Source of the DNA: an uncultured Lachnospiraceae bacterium
GTDB taxonomy: Bacteria > Bacillota > Clostridia > Lachnospirales > Lachnospiraceae
NCBI GenBank assembly: GCA_947631665.1
Contig: CANRMF010000015.1
Coordinates: 1 to 43,689, forward strand
Reading direction: 5' to 3'
Length of the DNA: 43,689 nt
The position numbers were made by a program, and so were the translations under genes. This document shows positions 36,555 through 43,689 of the stretch, piece by piece; positions within the stretch are counted from its first letter, which is position 1, and each line of letters begins with the position of its first letter. The notes beneath the pieces are model-generated. The model was not told where the DNA came from. It did no database searches and saw only the letters and a program-made list of their open reading frames with translations.

Positions 36555-36613
36555 AAAAAAATCCATCACAGCCATAAAGTTCAGAATATCTGACAGACTG
36601 TGATGGATTTTTT
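36555..36613. terminator. Bidirectional terminator between gdhA and the PBP gene
   Basis: A long perfect stem, ATCCATCACAG (36561-36571) with its complement (36598-36608), is flanked by seven A on the left and six T on the right. It can therefore terminate both the gdhA transcript (+) and the convergent PBP transcript (-). Confidence 0.92.
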
Positions 36614-36635
36614 ATTATGCTCTAAGAAACGGCGT

Positions 36636-39185
36636 TTATTCTTCGTCGTTTCCGTTTTTCTCCGGATTTTGCGCTTTTACGGTCGGAGTATTTTTAGCGT
36701 CCTCTGTTTTCTTCTTTGCAGAATTATCAGCGTCGCCACTGTCTTCCTGCTGGGAAGAACTGCTGCCTGAAGAATAGGAATATTTTGATGCGGAATGATA
36801 AGTACATTTATCCGGCTGCGTGCCTTTTGCATAATATTCCGATTTGGAGGAGGATACCGGACATACTCCCTTGATTGCAGTTTTTCCGGAAGAAGAACAG
36901 ATATCGTATTTTTTTACGTCAGGGCTCATCTCAAAGTCTTTCTTTTTATACTTTTTCTTTTCGTTGATCCGGTTCATGATTTTTGCCCAGAGGCGCTCGT
37001 GGTACGCCTGATCTCCGGAAAGCTCCTTATTTTCGTCATAGCCTGTCCAGATGGAAGCCGTCAGATACGGCGTGTAGCCGCAGAACCATAAATCGTATGA
37101 GCTGGACGTTGTACCTGTTTTTCCTGCCACCGGCATATCGCCCTCCAGTTTGCAGGCGGTACCGGTACCTTCTGTGATGACGCTGGTCATTGCCTGTGTC
37201 AGAAGGGAAGCGGTGGACGGCTTTAAGACCGTTTTGGTGGTCGGCGAAGTGTTGTCCAACAGTACCCGTCCGTTGCTGTCAATGACCTGCGAATAAAATA
37301 CCGGACGGATATAAGTTCCCTGATTTGCGATGGTCGCATAGGCTGCGGTCATCTGCAGATTTGTTACGCCGTAAGTAATACCGCCGAGCGCAAGCGCCTG
37401 CTGTATATCTGTGGTTACCGCCCCGTTTTTGCTTACTTCTTTATCAACAAGCGTTGTAATGCCGAAGTTTTGCAGATAGTCAAATCCAAGCTGCGGGGTG
37501 ATTTCCGTCAGCACCTTGACTGCGCAGATGTTCATGGACTGTGCAATCGCCTTGCGGACTGTGACGGTTCCCTTGTACCCTTTGTACCAGTTGTTGACCG
37601 GTCTACCGTTTGCGTAATTATATGGCTCGTCAACAATTGTCGTTGACAGCGTGTACCCCATAGTATCTATGGCAGGGGCGTAAGTGGATAAAATTTTGAA
37701 AGTGGAACCCGGCTGACGTTTGGAATAGGTCGCCCGGTTCATGGACAGACTCGTATTTTTTGTGCCGCGTCCGCCGACAATCGCTTTTACATAACCGGTG
37801 GATTGATCCATGACCGTAAAGGAAATCTGAGGCTCCGGAACAAAGTACAACGTCTGTACCTGAGAATATCCTTTCTCCTCGCTGATTCCCTTCTTATAAT
37901 ATTTCTGTTTCAAATGCTTCTTATAATCTTTGACGCACGCCTTTGCAGAATCCTGAGAGTCGAAAAGTAGCTGGAAGCTTGATTCGTTCAAGACATTGAC
38001 GTGGTAGTCCAAAATATCCTGCTCGTCATATTCATCAACGCTGCCGTCAGGATTTTGCACCGCCCAGCGCCAGTTGATAGAGTATTTAATTGCATACGGA
38101 TAATTGGAGGAATCGGAAAGCTCCTGATCGCAGATTTTCTGAATTGCGGAATCCTGCGTAGTGTATATTTTCAACCCTCCGCTGTAAACGGCGTTGTATG
38201 CCTGCGTTTCCGTATAACCTTTTTTTGTCTGCAAATCCTCCATGACCTGTTTGCTGACTTCATCTACAAAATATGAATAAATATTATCATCGTTTTTCTC
38301 TAATTCCGTATTGACGGATTTAATCCGTTTGTAGACGTCGTCCTGCATTGCCGTATCATATTCTTCCTGCGTGATATGACCTGCCTGAAGCATATTTTTT
38401 AAAATCTTTTTCCGGCGCTTTTTATTTTCTTCCGGATTTGTAATCGGATTGTAGCGGGAAGGGTTTTGTGTGATTGCGGCAATGACGCCTGACTCGGAAA
38501 CGGTAATTTCGCTCACGTCTTTATTAAAGTAGCGGTGGGAGGCGGCCTGCACTCCCAAAGTATTGGAGCCTAAATTGATGGTATTCAGATAGGTTTCCAA
38601 AATCGTTTCCTTTGAAGTCACTTTTTCAAGCTGTACCGCCAGATATTGCTCCTGAATTTTCCGTTTCAGCGAGGAAGCGAAAGAATTTTCGGAAGTCCAG
38701 CCGGTAAAGACGTTATTTTTTAAAACCTGCTGGGTAATGGTACTGGCGCCCTCAGAAGGATCCATCGTTGTCACCGCAATATAGGCGGCGCGCCCGATAC
38801 CCTGAATATCAATGCCGTTGTGCTCATAAAATCGGGCGTCCTCAGTATCAATAAACGCCCACTGCAGATGCTCAGGCACGTTTTTCAGGTCAACCCGTAT
38901 ACGGTTGGAACCGGAGGTAATCAGTTTTGCAATCTGATTGTTTTTTGAATCGTACACTGTCGTGGAATAAGAAGACGGCACAATGGAAATATCGCTCATG
39001 GACGGAGCGCTTTCAATGACGCCGTTCAAAAGTCCGATGACAAAGGAACAGCCTACAATCAGAAAAAGAAACAGAATGAAAATGACTCCTTTTAACAACG
39101 AAACTAAAGATTTGGAAATAAGTTTTTTTTGGACAGAAACAATGTTCTTTTGTTTCTCCATCGTCTCTCTATATCCGAATTTCAT
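36636..39185 (-). CDS. Class A penicillin-binding protein (PBP1A type)
   Basis: Class A PBPs polymerise glycan strands and crosslink peptides in the cell wall. The 849-aa product has a short cytoplasmic basic N-terminus, one membrane helix (about 31-53), and a GT51 glycosyltransferase domain with DTEDARFYEHNGID (catalytic Glu) and EGASTITQQVLKN. The transpeptidase domain has PGSTFK (active serine), SMN and AGKTGTT. The C-terminus is a low-complexity Ser/Lys/Glu/Asp tail of about 70 residues. AAAGGAGG precedes the ATG. It is divergent from the CotH gene and convergent with gdhA. Naming it pbpA or ponA would be a guess. Confidence 0.95.
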   Translation of the reverse strand: MKFGYRETMEKQKNIVSVQKKLISKSLVSLLKGVIFILFLFLIVGCSFVIGLLNGVIESAPSMSDISIVPSSYSTTVYDSKNNQIAKLITSGSNRIRVDLKNVPEHLQWAFIDTEDARFYEHNGIDIQGIGRAAYIAVTTMDPSEGASTITQQVLKNNVFTGWTSENSFASSLKRKIQEQYLAVQLEKVTSKETILETYLNTINLGSNTLGVQAASHRYFNKDVSEITVSESGVIAAITQNPSRYNPITNPEENKKRRKKILKNMLQAGHITQEEYDTAMQDDVYKRIKSVNTELEKNDDNIYSYFVDEVSKQVMEDLQTKKGYTETQAYNAVYSGGLKIYTTQDSAIQKICDQELSDSSNYPYAIKYSINWRWAVQNPDGSVDEYDEQDILDYHVNVLNESSFQLLFDSQDSAKACVKDYKKHLKQKYYKKGISEEKGYSQVQTLYFVPEPQISFTVMDQSTGYVKAIVGGRGTKNTSLSMNRATYSKRQPGSTFKILSTYAPAIDTMGYTLSTTIVDEPYNYANGRPVNNWYKGYKGTVTVRKAIAQSMNICAVKVLTEITPQLGFDYLQNFGITTLVDKEVSKNGAVTTDIQQALALGGITYGVTNLQMTAAYATIANQGTYIRPVFYSQVIDSNGRVLLDNTSPTTKTVLKPSTASLLTQAMTSVITEGTGTACKLEGDMPVAGKTGTTSSSYDLWFCGYTPYLTASIWTGYDENKELSGDQAYHERLWAKIMNRINEKKKYKKKDFEMSPDVKKYDICSSSGKTAIKGVCPVSSSKSEYYAKGTQPDKCTYHSASKYSYSSGSSSSQQEDSGDADNSAKKKTEDAKNTPTVKAQNPEKNGNDEE

Positions 39186-39208
39186 AAAAATCCTCCTTTA
39201 TCCGTACA

Positions 39209-39237
39209 ATTATAGCAAAAACTTTCCATTTAATAAA
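39209..39237 (-). promoter_or_regulatory. Promoter of the PBP gene (extended -10)
   Basis: On the - strand TATAAT (39214-39209) is preceded by TGC, an extended -10, with a weak TTTATT (39237-39232) 17 bp upstream. It lies about 25 bases before the PBP start codon. Confidence 0.6.
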
Positions 39238-39298
39238 GTAAAACTTGTCGACAGGCATCGGTAGAAAATGCCGTTTTTATCTGAAAATAAATACAATG

Positions 39299-39327
39299 TT
39301 GTCCATTGGCGCAGATAATGTTAGAAT
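39299..39327 (+). promoter_or_regulatory. Promoter of the CotH-kinase gene
   Basis: TTGTCC (39299-39304) and TAGAAT (39322-39327) are separated by 17 bp, placing the start about 30 bases before the start codon. This sigma-A type promoter suggests vegetative rather than spore-coat expression. Confidence 0.6.
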
Positions 39328-39365
39328 ACAGATAACTAAGAGTTCGGAATATAAAGGAGGTATTT

Positions 39366-42302
39366 ATGGGACAAGCATCAAAAAAACAGATTGCATTGCT
39401 GCTTTCGCTGGTACTGGTATTGGTTACAGCCGGCGGATATTATGGCGGAAACAAGGCGGACGCGGCAGAGTTTGCCGAAGTGGAGGTAGCAAAGAACATT
39501 GTAAATAATGGAGACGGCGCCGTCATGCAGGCATTGGAGAGCGGCGTCTGGCAGGCGGACGGAGTATCGTACAATAATTACTCCCGCTATGACGGGAAAA
39601 CGGTATCTGCCTCCAGCGAGCGAAATCCCGCGTTAGACGCTGTCGACGGAAACTTAAACAGCAGGTGGGAGAGCGTTCATGGAAGCGATCCGCAGCATTT
39701 TCAGATTGATTTTGGAAATGTTTATCTGCTGAAAACTGTCCTGATTTACTGGGAGGGCGCTTCCGCAAAAGACTATGAAGTACAGGTTTCATCGGACGGA
39801 ACGAATTTCCAGACGCTTACTGAGGTGACCAGCAATGACGGAAAACGTACCGACGAGTTGATATTTTCTGAGCAGATTGCAGTGCGCGCAGTCAAAATTT
39901 ACTGTAAATCAAGGACGACCGTTTATGGCGATTCTATTTATGAAATCGGATTTTTCGGGACGGAAGCCCAAAAAGAGGTCGTTCCGGTTCTGTCCAATCT
40001 GAAAATACAGGATTATTATCAATATACCGGAAAATACCTGATTTACTTCACCGAGCCGGAAATTTCTTTCGGATACCGGCTGTATATTGACGACGATACG
40101 GAGCCGGTAAAAGAAATTGAGGGTTCCGGAGCATCTCTGAACCGGACGGATCTGGAGCGTTATGAAAAAGGAAAACATACCCTTTATGTGTCCAATATCG
40201 GCGCAGACGGAAAAGAGTCCGCAAAACTCAGCGCAGAGTTTACGATTGGAGACAGGGCGGGAACCTATACGGATATGCCGCAGGTTTATATTTACACGAC
40301 AGGGAACATTTCGTCGGAATACCATAAAACGGCGGACGTCACCGTTTCCGTCAGCGACCGCGATGGAGAAACGTATAAAGATTTGACGGACAGCGCGTCT
40401 AATATCAAGGTTCGCGGTAATACCACAGCCGGCGCGCCAAAGAAGCCATGGAATATTAAATTGAGCGGCAAGCAGAGCGTACTCGGCATGGATAAAGGGA
40501 AAAAATGGTGTTTGCTCGCGAATTCGTTTGACAAGTCCCAGATGAGGAACAGTCTTGCATACGATTTCGGACTGCAGAACGGCGTCACATATACGAGCCA
40601 GAGCCGGTTTGTCGAGGTTTATTTAAACGGAACGTTTCAGGGAAATTATCTGATGACAGAGCCGGTCGAGGCGAAAAAAGAGCGGGTGGATATCGACGCT
40701 TACAATGCGGACAGCAATGATATTCTTTTGGAACTTGGCACGCGCAACGAGCCTGACGTAGACCATTTTACGACTGATGTTTTAAACACGACCTTCGACG
40801 TCAACGATCCGGAAAAGGGAGACGATTTAACAGACGGACAGGTCGATGAAAAGATTGCAAGGGCAAAAACTTATCTCAACGGGTTTGAAACTGCGCTCAA
40901 AAACCGTAATTATGAGGAAATCCTGCAATATATCGACGAGGATACATTTGTCAATTTTTATATTACGAATGAATTATTTAAAAATGTAGATTTTAATTTC
41001 AGCTCTACAAGATTTTATATTAAAGATAATAAAGTTTACGCCGGGCCGCTTTGGGATTTCGATTTGTCGAGCGGAAACTGCAAGTCCGTTTCCTATACGG
41101 ACTATTATGTAGACGGAGTCAGCTATAAGGGATATTACTGTCAGAGTATGAACTGGTATCGGGAATTGTTCAAAAATGAAACCTTTTACAATAAAGTGAA
41201 AGCCCGTTATCGTGACCTGCAGTATACGATTCAAAATCTGTACCGCGCAGACTCCACGACCGAACTTAGTATTCCGGAATTACTCCGCCGCTATGGCGCT
41301 TCCTTTGAGAGAAATTTTGCGGGAAAAGAACAGCTCGGCGCAGGGTGGAGCCTGACAAATGAGGACGGATACAGTTATTCCGCCGAATCAGGCTGGACGC
41401 AGTGGGAGCAGCCGATTGAATTTTTGAGAAGCTGGCTGGAAAACCGTAACATCTGGCTTTGTGAACAGTGGGGCATTGATATGGACTCTGCCTATGAACA
41501 GTCAAAGCCGGTCGTACCGCCTGAACCGACGACGCCGGAAGCGACCACAGTACCGGAGCCGACGACACCGGATCCGACAACGCCGAAAGCGACTACAACG
41601 CCGGAGCCGACGACGCCGGAAGCGACCACAACGCCGGAGCCGACGACGCCTGAACCGACAACTCCTGAGCCGACAACGCCGAAAGCGACCACAACGCCTG
41701 AGCTGACGACTCCTGAACCGACAACGCCGAAAGCGACTACAACGCCGGAGCCGACAACTCCTGAGCCAATCGAGCCGCAGCCAACGACGCCGGACGTTGA
41801 AACGCCGCAGCCGACCGCACCGCAGCCGTCAACGCCGGAAACGGAAAGTTCAGACGTTGACGTCACAGAAACAGAGAGCGTGCGCGTGACGGAAAAATCT
41901 GAGGAGACGACTTTGCAGAATACTACTGCACAGTCAGGACAGGAATCAACGCCGCAGACGGTTTCCAAGCAGCCGGAAGGGAAAAATGGAAAAAATTCCG
42001 GAACGGTCGGAACAACAACGGTAAAGAAAGCCACAAAGAAAAAAGCCGCAGGCAAAATCCGGATTTTGCTGAGAAAGTCAGGCGGCGCGGCAGGATACCA
42101 GATTAAGATTACGAAGAAGAAAAAAGGCGGAAAAGTTTACGTTAAAAAGCATGTCAGAAAACGCAGGATAGTAATCCGCTCTAAAAAGTTAAAGAATAAA
42201 GGCGTATTATATGTCCGCGCGCGCGTTTACAAGATATTTAACGGACATAAACAATACGGAAAGTGGAGCAAACCGAAAAAAGTAAACATACGGAAGGGTT
42301 AA
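39366..42302 (+). CDS. Secreted CotH-kinase protein with discoidin-like domain
   Basis: CotH-family proteins are atypical protein kinases; in Bacillus CotH phosphorylates spore-coat proteins. This 978-aa protein has a signal peptide (about 1-33), a discoidin/F5-F8 type C (CBM32-like) domain (about 60-205) with NSRWES and FQIDFGNVYLLK, and a linker beta-domain (about 205-300). The CotH domain (about 310-650) has VRGNTT, EVYLNGTFQGNYLMTE and GPLWDFDLSSG, likely metal and ATP residues. A Thr/Pro/Glu-rich repeat (717-825) and a basic fibronectin-like tail (about 890-978, VRARVYKIFNG-like) follow. ATAAAGGAGG precedes the ATG. It has no LPXTG or dockerin, so it is probably secreted or wall-associated through the basic tail. 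The substrate is unknown. Confidence 0.85.
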   Translation: MGQASKKQIALLLSLVLVLVTAGGYYGGNKADAAEFAEVEVAKNIVNNGDGAVMQALESGVWQADGVSYNNYSRYDGKTVSASSERNPALDAVDGNLNSRWESVHGSDPQHFQIDFGNVYLLKTVLIYWEGASAKDYEVQVSSDGTNFQTLTEVTSNDGKRTDELIFSEQIAVRAVKIYCKSRTTVYGDSIYEIGFFGTEAQKEVVPVLSNLKIQDYYQYTGKYLIYFTEPEISFGYRLYIDDDTEPVKEIEGSGASLNRTDLERYEKGKHTLYVSNIGADGKESAKLSAEFTIGDRAGTYTDMPQVYIYTTGNISSEYHKTADVTVSVSDRDGETYKDLTDSASNIKVRGNTTAGAPKKPWNIKLSGKQSVLGMDKGKKWCLLANSFDKSQMRNSLAYDFGLQNGVTYTSQSRFVEVYLNGTFQGNYLMTEPVEAKKERVDIDAYNADSNDILLELGTRNEPDVDHFTTDVLNTTFDVNDPEKGDDLTDGQVDEKIARAKTYLNGFETALKNRNYEEILQYIDEDTFVNFYITNELFKNVDFNFSSTRFYIKDNKVYAGPLWDFDLSSGNCKSVSYTDYYVDGVSYKGYYCQSMNWYRELFKNETFYNKVKARYRDLQYTIQNLYRADSTTELSIPELLRRYGASFERNFAGKEQLGAGWSLTNEDGYSYSAESGWTQWEQPIEFLRSWLENRNIWLCEQWGIDMDSAYEQSKPVVPPEPTTPEATTVPEPTTPDPTTPKATTTPEPTTPEATTTPEPTTPEPTTPEPTTPKATTTPELTTPEPTTPKATTTPEPTTPEPIEPQPTTPDVETPQPTAPQPSTPETESSDVDVTETESVRVTEKSEETTLQNTTAQSGQESTPQTVSKQPEGKNGKNSGTVGTTTVKKATKKKAAGKIRILLRKSGGAAGYQIKITKKKKGGKVYVKKHVRKRRIVIRSKKLKNKGVLYVRARVYKIFNGHKQYGKWSKPKKVNIRKG
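41519..41835 (+). repeat. Repeats encoding a Thr/Pro/Glu-rich linker
   Basis: Imperfect tandem repeats encode about 100 residues of the pattern PEPTTPEATT or PEPTTPKATTT, built from units such as CCGACGACGCCGGAA and GCGACCACAACGCCGGAG. The protein segment resembles mucin-like, potentially O-glycosylated stalks that hold a domain away from the cell wall. The repeats are likely to vary in number between strains. Confidence 0.85.
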
Positions 42303-42306
42303 TACT

Positions 42307-42966
42307 ATGGAATCGTACTATGCGGTCAGCGCATATGGACAGGAGGAGATTGTAGAAAAAAAATCGAGATTTATTGCCCGCGTCTATCCGGTAACATCGG
42401 AAGAAGAAGCATTGATTTGTCTGGAGGATATCAGAAAACGCTTCTGGGACGCAAGGCATCACTGTTATGCGTATGTGCTCGGGAAAAACAGCGAGCTTCA
42501 GCGGTTCAGTGACGACGGAGAGCCACAGGGAACGGCAGGAAAACCGATTTTGGAGGCGCTTACGGGCAGTCATATGCACGATACGCTGATTATCGTCACG
42601 CGGTATTTCGGCGGTACGCTGCTTGGCACCGGTGGGCTGGTGCGCGCCTATGGAAGCGCCGCCAGAGCAGGACTGCGCGCCGCAAAGGTCGTGCAGGTCT
42701 GTAATGGAATTTCTTTCCGTCTGGAACTGGATTACAACAGTGTCGGAAAAATGAAATATCTTCTGGGACAGATGGAAATTGCGCCGGAAAATGAAACTTA
42801 TGGAACGTCGGTTATCATGGATTTGACGGTAAAAGCGGAAAACTTTCCTGATTTAAAAGCAAAGATTACAGACGCCACGAGCGGAAACGCAGTTTTTTCG
42901 GAAGAAAGAGAGACGGAGTTTCGGCAAAAGGTTGAAACTTTTTCCGATTGTGATACAATATTTTGA
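42307..42966 (+). CDS. yigZ: YigZ/IMPACT family protein (UPF0029)
   Basis: The 219-aa product matches the YigZ/IMPACT family, whose eukaryotic members affect translational control through GCN1; the bacterial role is unclear. It has the EKKSRFIARVYPV opening, the conserved AXHHCYAYVLG-like stretch (DARHHCYAYVLG), SDDGEPQGTAGKPIL and the ITRYFGG-type motif (VTRYFGGTLLGTGGLVRAY). A second ferredoxin-like domain follows (about 140-219). GGAAGGG lies upstream, overlapping the end of the CotH gene, which is four bases away. Confidence 0.92.
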   Translation: MESYYAVSAYGQEEIVEKKSRFIARVYPVTSEEEALICLEDIRKRFWDARHHCYAYVLGKNSELQRFSDDGEPQGTAGKPILEALTGSHMHDTLIIVTRYFGGTLLGTGGLVRAYGSAARAGLRAAKVVQVCNGISFRLELDYNSVGKMKYLLGQMEIAPENETYGTSVIMDLTVKAENFPDLKAKITDATSGNAVFSEERETEFRQKVETFSDCDTIF

Positions 42967-43005
42967 GTTTAACGAAATTTGCTGAATACAGACGGAGAAA
43001 GAAAA

Positions 43006-43689
43006 ATGATTAGAGAAGATATTCGGAATATTGCAATTATAGCCCATGTAGATCATGGAAAAACGACTTTAGTGGACGAACTGTTAAAACAGAGCGGCGT
43101 TTTCAGGGAAAATCAGGAAGTGGCGGAGCGCGTCATGGATTCCAATGATTTGGAACGGGAAAGAGGCATTACCATTCTTTCTAAAAATACGGCGGTCACT
43201 TATAAAAAGACGAAAATCAATATTATTGATACGCCGGGACATGCCGATTTTGGCGGCGAGGTGGAGCGTGTTCTGAAAATGGTAAACGGCGTCGTGCTGG
43301 TCGTTGATGCGTTTGAGGGTGCTATGCCGCAGACGCGCTTTGTCTTAAAGAAAGCGCTGGAGCTTGAATTGCCGGTGATTGTCTGCATCAATAAAATCGA
43401 CCGTCCGGAGGCGCGTGCGCAGGAAGTCATTGACGAGGTGCTCGAACTGTTTATTGAACTGGACGCCAACGAGGAGCAGCTTGACTGTCCGTTTGTTTTC
43501 GCTTCTGCAAAAGAGGGAGTTGCAACGCTCAATCCCGATGAGCCGAAGACAGACATGAAAGATTTGTTTGAGACGATTATTGACTATATTCCGGCGCCGG
43601 AGGGAGATCCAAACGCAGATGTTCAGGCGCTTATCAGCACCATTGATTACAATGAGTATGTAGGGCGCATCGGCGTAGGAAAAATTGAC
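43006..43689 (+). CDS. typA: Translational GTPase TypA/BipA (5' part)
   Basis: TypA/BipA is a ribosome-associated GTPase related to EF-G and LepA that helps assembly of the large subunit, especially under stress. The visible 228 residues include G1 AHVDHGKTT (13-21), the switch region with [13 protein letters not shown]3 [15 protein letters not shown] and G4 NKIDRPEAR. The [18 protein letters not shown] opening identifies TypA rather than EF-G or LepA. GGAG lies upstream of ATG 43006. The reading frame is open to the window end and is cut there; a full-length protein would have about 600 residues. Confidence 0.95.
   Translation, partial: MIREDIRNIAIIAHVDHGKTTLVDELLKQSGVFRENQEVAERVMDSNDLERERGITILSKNTAVTYKKTKINIIDTPGHADFGGEVERVLKMVNGVVLVVDAFEGAMPQTRFVLKKALELELPVIVCINKIDRPEARAQEVIDEVLELFIELDANEEQLDCPFVFASAKEGVATLNPDEPKTDMKDLFETIIDYIPAPEGDPNADVQALISTIDYNEYVGRIGVGKID

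Noticed and set aside
41492-42055. 187-aa Val/Gly/Ser-rich frame on the - strand
   Set aside because: It is the antisense of the Thr/Pro/Glu repeat of the CotH protein; repeats in one frame force repeats in the others.

Overview
The window looks like chromosomal DNA of an endospore-forming, anaerobic Firmicute, most likely a member of the Lachnospiraceae (Clostridia). This rests on gene content: the spoIIA and spoVA sporulation operons, a valS T-box leader, a DUF4250 protein, a DUF5717/DUF5716 pair that I know mainly from Lachnospiraceae, and Gram-positive style ribosome-binding sites. Placement below family level is not possible by eye. Most genes are on the + strand; the exceptions are a secreted GH5 glycosidase, a sodium:solute symporter and a class A PBP.

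Layout. 1-3545: ribosomal protein L31 (rpmE), a DUF1385 membrane protein, prmC and prfA (PrmC methylates the release factor encoded next to it). 3573-7199: a tightly packed set of HPr-kinase-like protein, PqqD-like protein, signal-peptidase-like protein, ABC exporter and NUDIX hydrolase. It resembles the accessory half of a RiPP (modified peptide) cluster, but no precursor or maturase is visible. 7265-13128: glmM, a VanZ-like protein, hisC and clpB. 13189-14108: a short AT-rich insertion carrying a type III (ToxN/AbiQ-like) toxin with its own promoter, an RNA antitoxin candidate and an attenuating terminator. 14059-15102 (-): a secreted GH5 endoglucanase-like enzyme, then a block of 29-bp tandem repeats. 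15446-18043: a small export-type membrane protein, a small membrane protein, a DUF4250 protein and rarA.

18074-23687: a three-gene unit of unknown function made of a 1178-aa DUF5717 protein, an actin/Hsp70-fold DUF5716 protein and a TPR-like protein. 23724-26709: T-box-controlled valS. 26778-28354: a 47-aa protein and a zinc-ribbon/TPR membrane protein. 28447-34892: spoIIAA-spoIIAB-sigF-spoVAA-spoVAB-spoVAC, then a reverse-oriented PutP-type symporter with its own terminator, then spoVAD-spoVAE; the spore DPA-transport operon is therefore split. 34996-36613: gdhA behind a structured leader. 36636-42302: a class A PBP (-) and, divergent from it, a large secreted CotH-kinase protein with a discoidin-like domain and Thr/Pro-rich repeats. 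42307-43689: a YigZ-family protein and the 5' part of typA/bipA, cut by the window end.

The best candidates for undescribed biology are the DUF5717/DUF5716/TPR unit, the kinase/PqqD/peptidase/ABC set, the apparently single-unit type III toxin-antitoxin locus, the interrupted spoVA operon and the gdhA leader RNA. No tRNA, rRNA, CRISPR array or insertion sequence was recognised.
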